A stretch of DNA of 64,000 bases, from positions 1 to 64,000 of the forward strand of contig CANMPD010000001.1 of assembly GCA_947499635.1 (NCBI GenBank), read 5' to 3'. The translations under genes and the position numbers were made by a program. Shown here one piece after another: positions 1 through 8,192 of the stretch (within the stretch, counting starts at the first letter, position 1; every line of letters begins with the position of its first letter). A model generated the notes under the pieces. That model did no database searches and was not told where the DNA came from. It saw only the letters and a list, made by a program, of their open reading frames with translations. The DNA comes from an uncultured Paracoccaceae bacterium (GTDB lineage: Bacteria > Pseudomonadota > Alphaproteobacteria > Rhodobacterales > Rhodobacteraceae).

Positions 1-33
1 GTGAATAGGATTGTCCGTCTCTTGATGAATAGG

Positions 34-58
34 CGCACCCTTTGGGTGCGTCTTTTTT
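34..58 (+). terminator. Rho-independent terminator of a gene upstream of the window
   Basis: A perfect 7-bp stem (CGCACCC, loop TTT, GGGTGCG) is followed by a T-rich tract at 51-58. It probably ends a plus-strand gene lying before the window start. Confidence 0.75.
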
Positions 59-76
59 GTTGGCCTGCAACCCGTC

Positions 77-110
<34 letters not shown>

Positions 111-117
111 GCGCCGG

Positions 118-142
118 TCGCTTCGGGCAAAGCCCGAAGCGA
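118..142. repeat. Perfect 11-bp inverted repeat (hairpin)
   Basis: TCGCTTCGGGC, loop AAA, then GCCCGAAGCGA forms an 11-bp perfect stem immediately after the poly-C tract. No T-run follows on either strand, so it is not a standard terminator. The remainder of 143-362 shows no gene; it should hold the gatCA promoter, but I cannot place convincing -35 and -10 boxes. Confidence 0.7.
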
Positions 143-362
143 AACACCTTGGGAACAGGACCGCTTAGAATTTTTAGGGGGTTATAAACATCTGAAAACT
201 CCCAAACGACAGGTTTTGATGGCCGTCTGGTTGATAAAGTCATGCGCAATTTGTGCATTTCCTTGAAGGGGTGCCGAGAATTGGCGCAGAATTGCACGGC
301 TCTGGCTTGCGGCCCGGCGCGCTGGACGGTAAATGCGAAAGCAACACGAGATGAGGACCTCC

Positions 363-650
363 ATGTCGATTGATCAAAGCACCGCCGCCAAAGTGGCTAA
401 ACTCGCCCGTATCAAAGTTGAAGACGCTGCTCTGCCTGCCTTGGCAGAGGAGTTCAACACGATTTTAGGGTTCATTGAACAACTGAACGAAGTCGATGTT
501 GAGGGTGTCGAACCCATGACATCTGTCACTCCACAACGCCTGACACGACGTGAAGATGTTGTCACGGATGGCAATCAGCAGGACAAAGTTCTCGCCAATG
601 CCCCAGATGCCCGTGAGGGTTTCTTTGCTGTGCCCAAAGTCGTGGAGTAA
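363..650 (+). CDS. gatC: Asp-tRNA(Asn)/Glu-tRNA(Gln) amidotransferase subunit C
   Basis: This 95-residue protein is the small stabilising subunit of the GatCAB complex, which converts misacylated Glu-tRNA(Gln) and Asp-tRNA(Asn) to the correct amidated forms in the cytoplasm. The N-terminus ([17 protein letters not shown]), the helix around [11 protein letters not shown] and the TRREDVV region are typical of GatC. The ATG at 363 follows a GAGGACC ribosome-binding site; in-frame upstream ATGs at 333 and 348 would add residues not seen in the family. gatA begins 3 bp after the stop, so the two form an operon. Family assignment is firm. Confidence 0.95.
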   Translation: MSIDQSTAAKVAKLARIKVEDAALPALAEEFNTILGFIEQLNEVDVEGVEPMTSVTPQRLTRREDVVTDGNQQDKVLANAPDAREGFFAVPKVVE

Positions 651-653
651 GAC

Positions 654-2141
654 ATGAGCGATCTGAACAAACTGACCCTGGCTGAGGCACGTGACCTTTT
701 GCGCAAAGGCGACACCACTTCGGTTGAACTGACGCAAAGCTGTCTGACAGCTATTGATGCTGCGGATGCGTTAAACGCATTTGTGCATAAAACCCCTGAA
801 ATCGCGCTTGAACGTGCCAAAGCTGCGGATGTGCGTCTTGCAGCAGGGGATGCACCTGCCATGTGTGGGTTGCCCATCGGGATCAAAGACCTGTTTTGCA
901 CCAAAGGTGTCGACAGTCAGGCGGCTTCGGGCATTCTCGAAGGGTTCAAGCCCGAGTATGAATCCACCGTTTCGCAGCAGCTGCAAGAGTCTGGTGCGGT
1001 TATGCTGGGCAAGCTGAATATGGATGAATTTGCCATGGGGTCCTCGAACGAGACTTCAGTCTATGGCAATGCTGTGAACCCGTGGCGACGCGAGGGATCT
1101 GATACACAACTGACACCGGGTGGGTCCTCTGGTGGTTCTGCATCGGCTGTTGCAGCTGACCTGTGTCTGGCTGCAACCGGCACGGATACGGGTGGGTCAA
1201 TCCGCCAGCCTGCGGCCTTTACGGGCACGGTTGGAATTAAACCAACGTACGGGCGTTGCTCGCGTTGGGGGGTGGTCGCCTTTGCATCATCACTGGACCA
1301 AGCGGGTCCGATGACCAAAACCGTGCGCGATTCGGCGATTATGCTTGAGGCAATGTGCGGCTATGACGCCAAGGATTCGACCTCTGCTAATTTGGCAGTG
1401 CCTAACTTTGAGGCAATGCTGACGGGCGACGTCAAAGGTAAAAAGATTGGTATCCCCAAAGAATATCGTATGGATGGTATGCCAGCCAAAATCGAAACGC
1501 TTTGGGCCGAAGGCACTGCGATGCTCAAAGCTGCAGGTGCCGAGATTGTTGACATCTCTTTGCCGCATACCAAATACGCGCTGCCAGCCTATTACGTGAT
1601 TGCTCCGGCCGAGGCGTCTTCGAATTTGGCGCGTTATGATGGGGTGCGCTATGGCCAACGTGTCACATTGGACGCAGGTGATGGCATCACTGAAATGTAC
1701 GAAAAAAGCCGCGCGGCTGGTTTTGGTTCAGAAGTGCAGCGCCGTGTTATGATCGGCACCTACGTGTTATCCGCAGGCTTTTATGACGCGTATTATAACC
1801 GTGCACGCCGGGTTCGGACCTTGATCAAAAAGGACTTCGAAGACGTTTTTGCCTCCGGTGTTGATGCGATCCTGACCCCTGCGACCCCGTCGGCGGCCTT
1901 TGGTCTTGGCGAAATGACCGAAGCGGATCCGGTGCAGATGTACCTCAATGATATTTTCACCGTGACCGTCAATCTGGCGGGCCTGCCTGGCATCACTGTG
2001 CCAGCGGGCGTGGATGAGCAAGGCTTGCCTCTGGGGCTGCAATTGATCGGCAAGCCATGGGAAGAGGGTGATTTGCTAAATACCGCTTATGCGCTTGAGC
2101 AATCAGCAGGCTTTGTGGCGAAGCCAGGAAAGTGGTGGTAG
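654..2141 (+). CDS. gatA: Asp-tRNA(Asn)/Glu-tRNA(Gln) amidotransferase subunit A
   Basis: GatA is the 495-residue amidase subunit of GatCAB. It hydrolyses glutamine and channels ammonia to the GatB active site. The amidase-signature triad is visible: Lys78 (GIKDLFC), cis-Ser158 in the Gly/Ser-rich segment 156-162, and nucleophile Ser182 in GGSIRQP. The length matches the family. It starts 3 bp after gatC and is presumably co-transcribed with it. gatB is not next to it; the following gene is an unrelated lipoprotein, so gatB must lie elsewhere, as is usual in Rhodobacteraceae. Confidence 0.97.
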   Translation: MSDLNKLTLAEARDLLRKGDTTSVELTQSCLTAIDAADALNAFVHKTPEIALERAKAADVRLAAGDAPAMCGLPIGIKDLFCTKGVDSQAASGILEGFKPEYESTVSQQLQESGAVMLGKLNMDEFAMGSSNETSVYGNAVNPWRREGSDTQLTPGGSSGGSASAVAADLCLAATGTDTGGSIRQPAAFTGTVGIKPTYGRCSRWGVVAFASSLDQAGPMTKTVRDSAIMLEAMCGYDAKDSTSANLAVPNFEAMLTGDVKGKKIGIPKEYRMDGMPAKIETLWAEGTAMLKAAGAEIVDISLPHTKYALPAYYVIAPAEASSNLARYDGVRYGQRVTLDAGDGITEMYEKSRAAGFGSEVQRRVMIGTYVLSAGFYDAYYNRARRVRTLIKKDFEDVFASGVDAILTPATPSAAFGLGEMTEADPVQMYLNDIFTVTVNLAGLPGITVPAGVDEQGLPLGLQLIGKPWEEGDLLNTAYALEQSAGFVAKPGKWW

Positions 2142-2203
2142 TTTACGCCCCATATAGGACGTAAGCTATCAGACGCAGTGCGACAAAGAGACAGGGAATT
2201 GAG

Positions 2204-3037
2204 ATGCGGGTAATCGGGTATTTGGGTGTGAAACCATTGATCTGTGCAGCAGGGCTGATTGGCCTTGCCGCCTGCGAACCTCAGGTGCCGAACAGCGCTG
2301 CGGGGATTGGTGATGCTACCAGTCCGTTTAATTCTGCACCGCAACGTGTGGCCGCAGGCAGTACTGTTACGGGGGATCCTTTGATCCAAGGCGCGCAGAT
2401 CTCGAACGAGGGACGTACGCCAGATAACATCGTTTGGCGCAGCACTGAGTTAGAAACCAACACCGGTGCCCGCGTTAGTCGGACCTATGATGAGGCGACA
2501 GGCTCTGCCACGGACATTGCAAACGAAACCGCTGCGGCGCTTTCTGCGTCGGGCGGCAACTCTGGCGTGGCCCCTGTGAACGCAAGCCCTTCTAACCCGG
2601 CACCACAACTGCTTGGCGCGGGCAATGCCAGCATTTCGGATGAAAACGATTTTGCGGCTGTTGCCTCTCGGGAATCCATTGCCAGCGATGCAGAACGGTT
2701 GCGTCAACTCAGTGCGCAGCGTGTCGAGGTCGCCCCCACCGCATTGCCCCAACGCGATACAGTCGGGTCGAGCGTTAATATCGTTGAATATGCCCTGACC
2801 ACCAATAACACCTATGGGCAGAACCTGTATCGCCGGATCGGGATCAATCTGGAAAACCGCTCTCGCAAAAACTGTGCGACCTTTAGCTCTCCTGAACTGG
2901 CACAAATCGCTTTTCTTGAGGCAGGTGGCCCACTTAAAGACCGTAAAGCACTGGACCCAGATGGGGATGGTTACGCTTGCACATGGGACCCACGTCCGAT
3001 CCGCGCCAGTTTGCGTGGGCCAACTATCAAGAATTAA
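2204..3037 (+). CDS. Lipoprotein with C-terminal Excalibur-like calcium-binding domain
   Basis: The 277-residue product begins with a lipoprotein signal peptide whose lipobox is LAAC, with lipidated Cys24, so it is probably anchored in the outer membrane. The middle (about 30-215) is Ala/Ser/Asn-rich and looks disordered. Residues 221-265 resemble the Excalibur domain, with KNC (Cys224), an alpha-helical stretch, then DPDGDGYAC (251-259), a Ca2+-loop-like motif flanked by cysteine. It sits 62 bp after gatA and 6 bp before a peptidoglycan amidase gene, so it may be co-transcribed with the amidase and act in the envelope. The exact function is unknown. Confidence 0.75.
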   Translation: MRVIGYLGVKPLICAAGLIGLAACEPQVPNSAAGIGDATSPFNSAPQRVAAGSTVTGDPLIQGAQISNEGRTPDNIVWRSTELETNTGARVSRTYDEATGSATDIANETAAALSASGGNSGVAPVNASPSNPAPQLLGAGNASISDENDFAAVASRESIASDAERLRQLSAQRVEVAPTALPQRDTVGSSVNIVEYALTTNNTYGQNLYRRIGINLENRSRKNCATFSSPELAQIAFLEAGGPLKDRKALDPDGDGYACTWDPRPIRASLRGPTIKN

Positions 3038-3043
3038 TCTCGG

Positions 3044-3790
3044 ATGTCGTCTGACGTCTATGTACCCCATTGGCAGGCGAGCCCAAACTTTGGGTCGCGT
3101 CGGGATGGGCTAAAGCCACAGTTCGTGGTTTTGCATTACACGGCGATGGACAGTGGTCAGGCGGCGCTTGAGCGTCTGTGCGATCCTGCATTTGAGGTCT
3201 CGGCCCATTACCTGATCAGCAATACAGGCTATCTGTGGCAGATGGTTGAGGAAAGCATGCGGGCGTGGCATGCAGGGGCCGGGCAGTGGCGTGGTCTGGA
3301 GGATCTCAATTCGCGCTCTATCGGGATTGAGTTGGACAATCGCGGTATGCACCCGTTTTCTGAACCGCAGATGCGTTGCCTCGAGGGGCTGTTGGGGCAG
3401 ATCATGCGGCGTTGGTCTATTCCGGCGGAAAATATCATCGGTCATTCTTGTATGGCACCGGGGCGTAAACACGATCCCGGCCCGCGTTTTGATTGGCAAC
3501 GTCTTGCGCGGCAGGGGTTGGCACAGCCAGGAGGCAGCGCACATGCCGTCAGGGATGCTGAAGACAAAAATAATGTCCGGGTTGATGATCTGGCAGCTGC
3601 ATTTCGTAAGGCTGCCTGTGCTTATGGTTTCCCTGCGGATGTGTCTGATGCGTTGCTGCTGCACACGGTGCGCTTGCGCTTTGCGCCTTGGCGGACACAG
3701 GCGCAGATACAGGGCCAGTTAGAAGGCCAGTTAGAAGGGCAGACACCCCCTCTGACATACGCAGATATTGCCTTGCTGCCATCCGCTTGA
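3044..3790 (+). CDS. N-acetylmuramoyl-L-alanine amidase (AmpD/AmiD-like)
   Basis: A 248-residue zinc amidase of the Amidase_2 family that cleaves the bond between N-acetylmuramic acid and the peptide stem. Zinc ligands can be placed at His31 (VVLHYT), His134 (IIGHS) and Asp144 (APGRKHDPG), with the same H-N9-D spacing as AmpD. No signal peptide is visible, which favours a cytoplasmic, AmpD-like role in recycling. The C-terminus has a short internal repeat (GQLEGQLEGQ). The gene starts 6 bp after the lipoprotein stop and ends just before the RNase P RNA. Confidence 0.9.
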   Translation: MSSDVYVPHWQASPNFGSRRDGLKPQFVVLHYTAMDSGQAALERLCDPAFEVSAHYLISNTGYLWQMVEESMRAWHAGAGQWRGLEDLNSRSIGIELDNRGMHPFSEPQMRCLEGLLGQIMRRWSIPAENIIGHSCMAPGRKHDPGPRFDWQRLARQGLAQPGGSAHAVRDAEDKNNVRVDDLAAAFRKAACAYGFPADVSDALLLHTVRLRFAPWRTQAQIQGQLEGQLEGQTPPLTYADIALLPSA

Positions 3791-3822
3791 CACGCCCGTC
3801 ACATGCGCCTAGGGCAGTCCTC

Positions 3823-4241
3823 GCACAGAGGGCTGGATGGCCGCGCACTGGGGGCTTGCCCCCCACGCGAGGAAAGTCCGGACTCCATGAAGCAACGGTG
3901 CCGGGTAACGCCCGGGCAGGGCGACCTGACGGAGAGCGCCACAGAAAACAGACCGCCCAGATCAGGCAGGCTTAGGCTGGTTTGAAACTGGGTAAGGGTG
4001 AAACGGTGGAGTAAGAGCCCACCGCGTCGCTGGCAACAGGGACGGCACGGCAAGCCCCACCGGGAGCAATGCCAAATAGGACCCCCGCGCGGGCAGGTCG
4101 GGCAACCGATACCGCCGCTAGGTACGCTTCAACCAAGAGGGGTCGGGTTGGCAGCTAGAGGCGTCTGGTAACAGGCGTCGCAGATGAATGGTCATCCATC
4201 CCTTCGGGGAGGACAAGATCCGGCTTATAGGCCCTCTGTGC
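3823..4241 (+). ncRNA. rnpB: RNase P RNA (class A)
   Basis: This is the catalytic RNA of RNase P, which trims tRNA 5' ends. Conserved segments are visible: GAGGAAAGTCCGGACTCC at about 3869-3886, ACAGAAAACAGACCGCC at about 3941-3957, AGGGTGAAACGG near 3995, and ACAAGATCCGGCTTATAG at about 4213-4230. The 5' end GCACAGAGGGC (3823-3833) is exactly complementary to the 3' end GCCCTCTGTGC (4231-4241), forming helix P1 and setting the boundaries. It lies between the amidase gene and rpmG. Confidence 0.96.
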
Positions 4242-4489
4242 AAATAAGATTGGGAAAACCGGATCTGGACGTTCAGGTGATAAGCGCGTTTGACACAAAG
4301 TACGTCGCGATTTTTATCAGAAAACACAGGTGACGGGGGCGATTTTTGTAAATGCTTACCCCAGAGCGCTCATAACGGTCATAGGTGCTTCGAATCCTAT
4401 TGACACCCTGCGTCAGGCAGGTAAAAGCGCATCCTAATATATGAATACTCCCGAGAGGCCCCTGCCTTTTCGGACGCAGGAGAAGCACC

Positions 4490-4657
4490 ATGGCGAAGCC
4501 TACCACAATCAAGATCCGCCTGAACTCGACCGCGGGCACGGGCCACTTCTATGTGACCAAGAAAAACGCACGCACCATGACCGAGAAAATGGTTGTTCGC
4601 AAGTACGACCCAGTTGTGCGCAAGCACGTTGAGTACAAAGAAGGCAAAATTAAATAA
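4490..4657 (+). CDS. rpmG: 50S ribosomal protein L33
   Basis: A 55-residue protein beginning [18 protein letters not shown] and ending [10 protein letters not shown], the zinc-independent (no CxxC) form of L33. A GGAG ribosome-binding site (CGCAGGAGAAGCACC) precedes the ATG. A TTGACA hexamer at 4400-4405 could be its -35 box, but no good -10 follows at the right distance. A strong terminator lies 24 bp after the stop, so it is probably a single-gene transcript. The 4242-4489 stretch upstream shows nothing else recognisable. Confidence 0.97.
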   Translation: MAKPTTIKIRLNSTAGTGHFYVTKKNARTMTEKMVVRKYDPVVRKHVEYKEGKIK

Positions 4658-4681
4658 GCCTTCTGATCTTTGGATCATTTT

Positions 4682-4712
4682 AAAAAGGTCTCACCTCAGG
4701 TGGGGCCTTTTT
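4682..4712 (+). terminator. Rho-independent terminator of rpmG
   Basis: A 9-bp stem containing G-T pairs (GGTCTCACC / GGTGGGGCC) is flanked by an A-run before it and TTTTT after it. Confidence 0.8.
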
Positions 4713-4727
4713 ACGTTTTAGAACCTC

Positions 4728-4755
4728 TGTCTGAAGATCTGTGTCTGAAGATCTG
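4728..4755. repeat. 14-bp tandem duplication
   Basis: The unit TGTCTGAAGATCTG occurs twice back to back, followed by a degenerate third copy. It lies in the 4713-4956 gap after the rpmG terminator, where I see no convincing gene. Confidence 0.8.
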
Positions 4756-4956
4756 TATTTGAGTTTGTGGTTGAAGACTTTGTATCAGGCCATAGGCGCG
4801 TGGGCTGTTTTGTCGATGTGGCTTCAACTCTCATCAGCAGATCTAATTCCTATTAAATCGGAACTATATTCACGGCCAACCTCACCTATACCGCATATTG
4901 CCGCCATAATCACTGTCGATACTTGCCCCAAAGCGAGGCTCTGGGAATGGTTTGGT

Positions 4957-5130
4957 ATGGTTAGAATAGTTGCGGTCTCGGCCGTCTTTTTTGTGTTGCC
5001 TGCGTTGGTTTCTGCCAGTGGTGGGCTTGCGTTTTTTGATGTTGAAACTGGCGATCGCCATGACCGGGCAGGGGGCATTATTGTCGCGGCCCCCAGCGCT
5101 GTTACAGTATCCGCTTTGATCGCCCACTAG
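4957..5130 (+). CDS. Possible short secreted protein, unrecognised
   Basis: A 57-codon frame starts MVRIVAVSAVFFVLPALVSA, which resembles a signal peptide (positive residue, hydrophobic core, small residues before a cut site). The remaining roughly 37 residues are not recognised. The frame is open further upstream (to 4741), but that part looks non-coding. No good ribosome-binding site is seen. It converges on the GFA-family gene only 5 bp away. It could equally be a chance frame or a gene remnant. Confidence 0.25.
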   Translation: MVRIVAVSAVFFVLPALVSASGGLAFFDVETGDRHDRAGGIIVAAPSAVTVSALIAH

Positions 5131-5135
5131 GCGTG

Positions 5136-5561
5136 TTATCCGTGTTCGTGGCGCTCAAAACGTAACACACCCACTGTCCCATCGGCGGAGCCACCATCAG
5201 ACGGGTGATTGACGCCATCATTGACCACGACAGCTGGGAAATCAAACGGGCTTACCCCCTCAAGGCAGGCGACGTTAATGCCATATTGATTAGGGTTCGA
5301 GCGGCGTTGGTGATGGGTATAGATGCCGCATTTCGAGCAAAAGTAATGCTTGGCCGTGCCTGTGTTGAATTGATACAGGCTCAGCAGATCTTCGCCCTGT
5401 GTAATTGTGATGCCATCCAGCTGCGCCGAAACGGCAATTGCCCCGCGCATTTCGCACAAAGAGCAGGTGCAGCGGCGGGCCGTGTTTAAGCCATCGCTCA
5501 GCGTGACTTCAAATTGGACAGAGCCACAATGACAGGCGGCTTTATGTGTGGCGTTGGACAT
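5136..5561 (-). CDS. GFA (CENP-V/Mss4-fold) family zinc protein
   Basis: A 141-residue protein of the GFA family, named after glutathione-dependent formaldehyde-activating enzyme; most members have no proven enzymatic role. The zinc-ligand pattern is present: Cys10 and Cys12 (CHCGSVQFE), Cys31/Cys33/Cys36 (CTCSLC) and Cys75/Cys78 (CSKCGIYTHH). The start at 5561 was chosen because AAGGAG lies just upstream and homologues begin here; an ATG 14 codons further upstream is less likely. It is divergent from the small gene at 5688. Its substrate is unknown. Confidence 0.88.
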   Translation of the reverse strand: MSNATHKAACHCGSVQFEVTLSDGLNTARRCTCSLCEMRGAIAVSAQLDGITITQGEDLLSLYQFNTGTAKHYFCSKCGIYTHHQRRSNPNQYGINVACLEGVSPFDFPAVVVNDGVNHPSDGGSADGTVGVLRFERHEHG

Positions 5562-5687
5562 GGAGGGCTCCTTTTGGGACGGTTGGGGCTCAGCCAGCAT
5601 CACACTGAGGGTAAGGTGGCTGTGGCACGCAAGGGACGTGTTGGTGGCGAACCTGAGCCACCCAGGGCGTTACTGTGATAAGGTCTC

Positions 5688-5822
5688 ATGATTTCTGCAG
5701 CCACTCAACAGGTTTCGACGATATCTCCTGATGTTGTTCTGGCTCAGCGCATCACGGATGGGCACTTTGTTTCGCGTTGTCCTAAATGCGGATCGGTGAC
5801 GAGCGGCGTGTGGAGGCTTTGA
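5688..5822 (+). CDS. Small CPKCG-motif protein (44 aa), unrecognised
   Basis: A 44-residue frame (MISAATQQVSTISPD... to ...GVWRL) has an AAGG ribosome-binding site 5 bp before its ATG. It stops 8 bp before a strong terminator, an arrangement that supports a real gene. It holds one CPKCG knuckle (residues 31-35), half of a zinc ribbon, so it may bind metal as a dimer or with a partner. It is divergent from the zinc-binding GFA protein. No family recognised; a chance frame cannot be excluded. Confidence 0.5.
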   Translation: MISAATQQVSTISPDVVLAQRITDGHFVSRCPKCGSVTSGVWRL

Positions 5823-5830
5823 ATAACGAG

Positions 5831-5862
5831 AAAGGGCGGATCTTTTCAGACCCGCCCTTTTT
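5831..5862. terminator. Bidirectional terminator between convergent genes
   Basis: AAAGGGCGG pairs with CCGCCCTTT, extended by two more pairs across one A-C mismatch, with T-runs on both strands. It serves the small plus-strand gene (stop 5822) and the minus-strand Bax inhibitor gene (end 5899). Confidence 0.85.
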
Positions 5863-5898
5863 GTGTGATTGCTCTGGTAAGCGCTGTAAGGGGGTGCC

Positions 5899-6642
5899 TT
5901 ACTCGCGGTTGCCCAATAGTTGCAGCAGCATCATGAACATGTTGATAAAGTCCAGATACAGGCTCAGCGCGCCCATAATAGCGGCTTTGCCTAGCCACTC
6001 TTGATCGCCAGAGTGTGCCATCTGCAAGTAGGTGTTCTTGATGTTCTGTGTGTCATACGCTGTCAGGCCAGCAAAGATCAAAACACCAAGGGCCGAAACA
6101 GCAAATGCAAGCGCCGAAGATGCCAAGAAGATATTGATTACAGAGGCGGCAAGCAAACCGATCACACCCATGATCAGGAAAGATCCCATACCGCTGAGGT
6201 CTTTCTTGGTGGTGTAACCAACCAATGACAGACCTGCAAAGGCGATAGAGGTGATCAAGAAGACCTGTGTGATGCTTTCGCCAGTGAAGGTCAGGAAGAT
6301 CCAAGAGATAGATACACCCATCACGCCTGCAAAGACGTAAAACACCAGCTGTGCAGCGGCGGCGGACATGCGGTTGATGCCTGCGCTAAAGCCAAAGACA
6401 AAAGCGAGGGGGGCGAACATGATCACCCACTTAAGTGGAGAGGCGTAAATGGCGTAACCCAGCTGTGTCAGCTCTCCGGTTGGGCTGACAGCAAGGCCAG
6501 AAATCGCCCATGCCGCAGCAAAGGTGATCAGCATGCCTACGGACATTGTGCCGTAGACTTTATTCATGTGCGCGCGCAAGCCCGCATCGATTTCGGCGCT
6601 ACGTGCGCCAGCGGAAGTGCGAATGGTGTCGAACTGTGCCAT
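5899..6642 (-). CDS. Bax inhibitor-1/YccA family membrane protein
   Basis: A 247-residue integral inner-membrane protein with about seven hydrophobic segments, of the BI-1/YccA/TMBIM superfamily, whose members include Ca2+-leak channels and the FtsH modulator YccA. The late motif AYDTQNIKNTYLQMA followed by GALSLYLDFINMFMMLLQ is characteristic. The start at 6642 (MAQFDTIRTSAG) fits homologues; the frame is open 23 codons further upstream but that segment is not conserved-looking. It appears to be transcribed alone, ending at the shared terminator. The precise physiological role in this organism is unknown. Confidence 0.92.
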   Translation of the reverse strand: MAQFDTIRTSAGARSAEIDAGLRAHMNKVYGTMSVGMLITFAAAWAISGLAVSPTGELTQLGYAIYASPLKWVIMFAPLAFVFGFSAGINRMSAAAAQLVFYVFAGVMGVSISWIFLTFTGESITQVFLITSIAFAGLSLVGYTTKKDLSGMGSFLIMGVIGLLAASVINIFLASSALAFAVSALGVLIFAGLTAYDTQNIKNTYLQMAHSGDQEWLGKAAIMGALSLYLDFINMFMMLLQLLGNRE

Positions 6643-6957
6643 CGTGACAAGATCTCCGTCGTTGAACTTATCTAAGTGTTCTGTTTCAGAACGGCACCGT
6701 CGCGGTGCCACCTGTTGGCGTAGATATTGGTGTTTGTGGAGCGCGTTTCAAGTGTTTCTTACACACAAAGCCTATGAATCCGCGACAAAATGCCTCGAAT
6801 TCGCGGGAGCGCTTTGGTTTTCAGCTCGATGGTCGCCCAGAGACAGCTCAGACAGGGAACTGGAGATAGGATCAGACACAGGACAGACCGGGTGAGAGGG
6901 GGCCGACAGCTGTGCTGGAGGTGTGATACATTCTGTATCATCTCACAGGTCTTACAG
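6643..6957. other. Gene-free spacer
   Basis: No credible gene is seen. It should hold the promoter of the Bax inhibitor gene and the 3' end of the DUF1127 transcript. A perfect 7-bp inverted repeat, TGATACA-TTC-TGTATCA, lies at 6924-6940, just past the DUF1127 stop; it lacks a T-run, so it may be a processing stem or a weak terminator. Confidence 0.5.
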
Positions 6958-7176
6958 TTAACAGGTCCAGTTGTGAGGCATCTGCCAGAATGGGCGTGCC
7001 GCCTCAATTTGGGCTTCGCGACGGGTGATGCCCATATCTTCGAGGGCAGCAGTATCCATCTGTGCGAGGCTGCGGCGTTGGCGGTGCAGGCGCAGCAGGT
7101 TCCAAATTGAAAACCGTACGGCCCGAGAACCTGCGGCGGTGCCGCGGTGTGACAAACACTCTGTTTGGTAGGTCAT
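6958..7176 (-). CDS. DUF1127 (YjiS-like) small protein
   Basis: A 72-residue basic protein. The second half (LAQMDTAALEDMGITRREAQIEAARPFW, about residues 38-65) matches the DUF1127 pattern of a short arginine-rich helical domain ending in a PFW-like motif. Small alphaproteobacterial DUF1127 proteins have been linked to RNA metabolism and nutrient responses, but the role of this one is unknown. It is divergent from a LysR regulator across a 125-bp gap with an inverted repeat, so it is a likely target of that regulator. Confidence 0.85.
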   Translation of the reverse strand: MTYQTECLSHRGTAAGSRAVRFSIWNLLRLHRQRRSLAQMDTAALEDMGITRREAQIEAARPFWQMPHNWTC

Positions 7177-7228
7177 TGCTATGCTCCTTTATTTCAAATG
7201 GCGATGCTTTATGCGGTGTGCATCATTT

Positions 7229-7261
7229 ATGTTGATGTATATGGCAGTTTATGATCAACAT
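7229..7261. promoter_or_regulatory. Inverted repeat, candidate LysR operator
   Basis: ATGTTGAT (7229-7236) and ATCAACAT (7254-7261) form a perfect 8-bp inverted repeat with a 17-bp spacer, midway between the DUF1127 and LysR start codons. Its place in a divergent promoter suggests a regulator-binding site; the assignment to the adjacent LysR protein is inference. Confidence 0.5.
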
Positions 7262-7301
7262 TAAAAACGAATGATTTTGAATTGATACATCAAGGAATGT
7301 G

Positions 7302-8192
7302 ATGATGCGAAATTTGGACATTACCACGTTACGCTCTTTTGTTGCTGTGGCGGATACCGGTGGCGTGACCCGTGCGGCCGCGTTGTTGCATCTGACGCAG
7401 TCGGCCGTATCGATGCAGCTCAAGCGTTTGGAAGAGTTGCTTGACGTCAAATTACTTGACCGCAGCGGGCGCGGAATTGCGTTAACGGCCAACGGAGAGC
7501 TGTTGTTGGGCTATGCCCGCAAAATGGTCACCATGAATGATGAGCTGGTTGGGCGACTAACGGATCAGGCGTTTGAAGGATCTGTCGCACTGGGGGTGCC
7601 ACATGACATTGTCACGCCAGTAATTCCTCAGGTGTTGAAACGGTTCAACGCGATGTATCCCCGTGTGCGTGTTGACCTTGTGGCTGCCAACACACGCGAT
7701 CTGCAGACTGCCTATGATAAGGGTGAATTCGACCTGATCCTAACGACAGAGACCACAGCTGCCAGCAGCGCGACGAAAGGCGAGTTGCTGCATGAAATGC
7801 CGCTGGCTTGGGTTGGGTCTGTTGATGGCGTCTTGTGGCGTGAACGTCCGCTTCGACTGGGGTTTGAGCGCAGTTGCATTTTCCGCGAAGTCGCAATCAA
7901 GGCGCTTGATGCTGCAGGGATCACTTGGGACATGGCGGTCGAGACCGATTCTGACCGCACAATCGAAGCAACGGTGAGTGCGGATCTTGCAGTGGGTGTC
8001 GTGCTGGACGGGGTGCAGCCGATAGGGCAGGAAATAATTGCCCATGGGGGGCTACTGCCTGAATTGCCACTTCAACATATTAACATGTATGGGGCAGAGC
8101 GCATTCGCACACAATACGTCGCGACCTTGGCGGATCTGCTGCGGCAAAGCTACGCGAGCGTATCACGCCCTGCCTTGCGTGCATTTGGATAA
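7302..8192 (+). CDS. LysR-family transcriptional regulator (LrhA/PecT-like)
   Basis: A roughly 296-residue LysR regulator. The N-terminal winged helix-turn-helix spans about residues 5-62 (LRSFVAVADTGGVTRAAALL, then QSAVSMQLKRLEELL), followed by the linker helix and an effector-binding domain. Features such as GYARKMVTMNDE and the GVPHDIV segment resemble the LrhA/HexA branch. AAGGA at 7292-7296 serves ATGs at 7302 or 7305, so the exact start is uncertain by one codon. Divergent from the DUF1127 gene, which it may control together with itself. The effector is unknown. Confidence 0.92.
   Translation: MMRNLDITTLRSFVAVADTGGVTRAAALLHLTQSAVSMQLKRLEELLDVKLLDRSGRGIALTANGELLLGYARKMVTMNDELVGRLTDQAFEGSVALGVPHDIVTPVIPQVLKRFNAMYPRVRVDLVAANTRDLQTAYDKGEFDLILTTETTAASSATKGELLHEMPLAWVGSVDGVLWRERPLRLGFERSCIFREVAIKALDAAGITWDMAVETDSDRTIEATVSADLAVGVVLDGVQPIGQEIIAHGGLLPELPLQHINMYGAERIRTQYVATLADLLRQSYASVSRPALRAFG

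Noticed and set aside
6790-7110. 106-residue plus-strand frame opposite the DUF1127 gene
   Set aside because: Antisense shadow with no family features.
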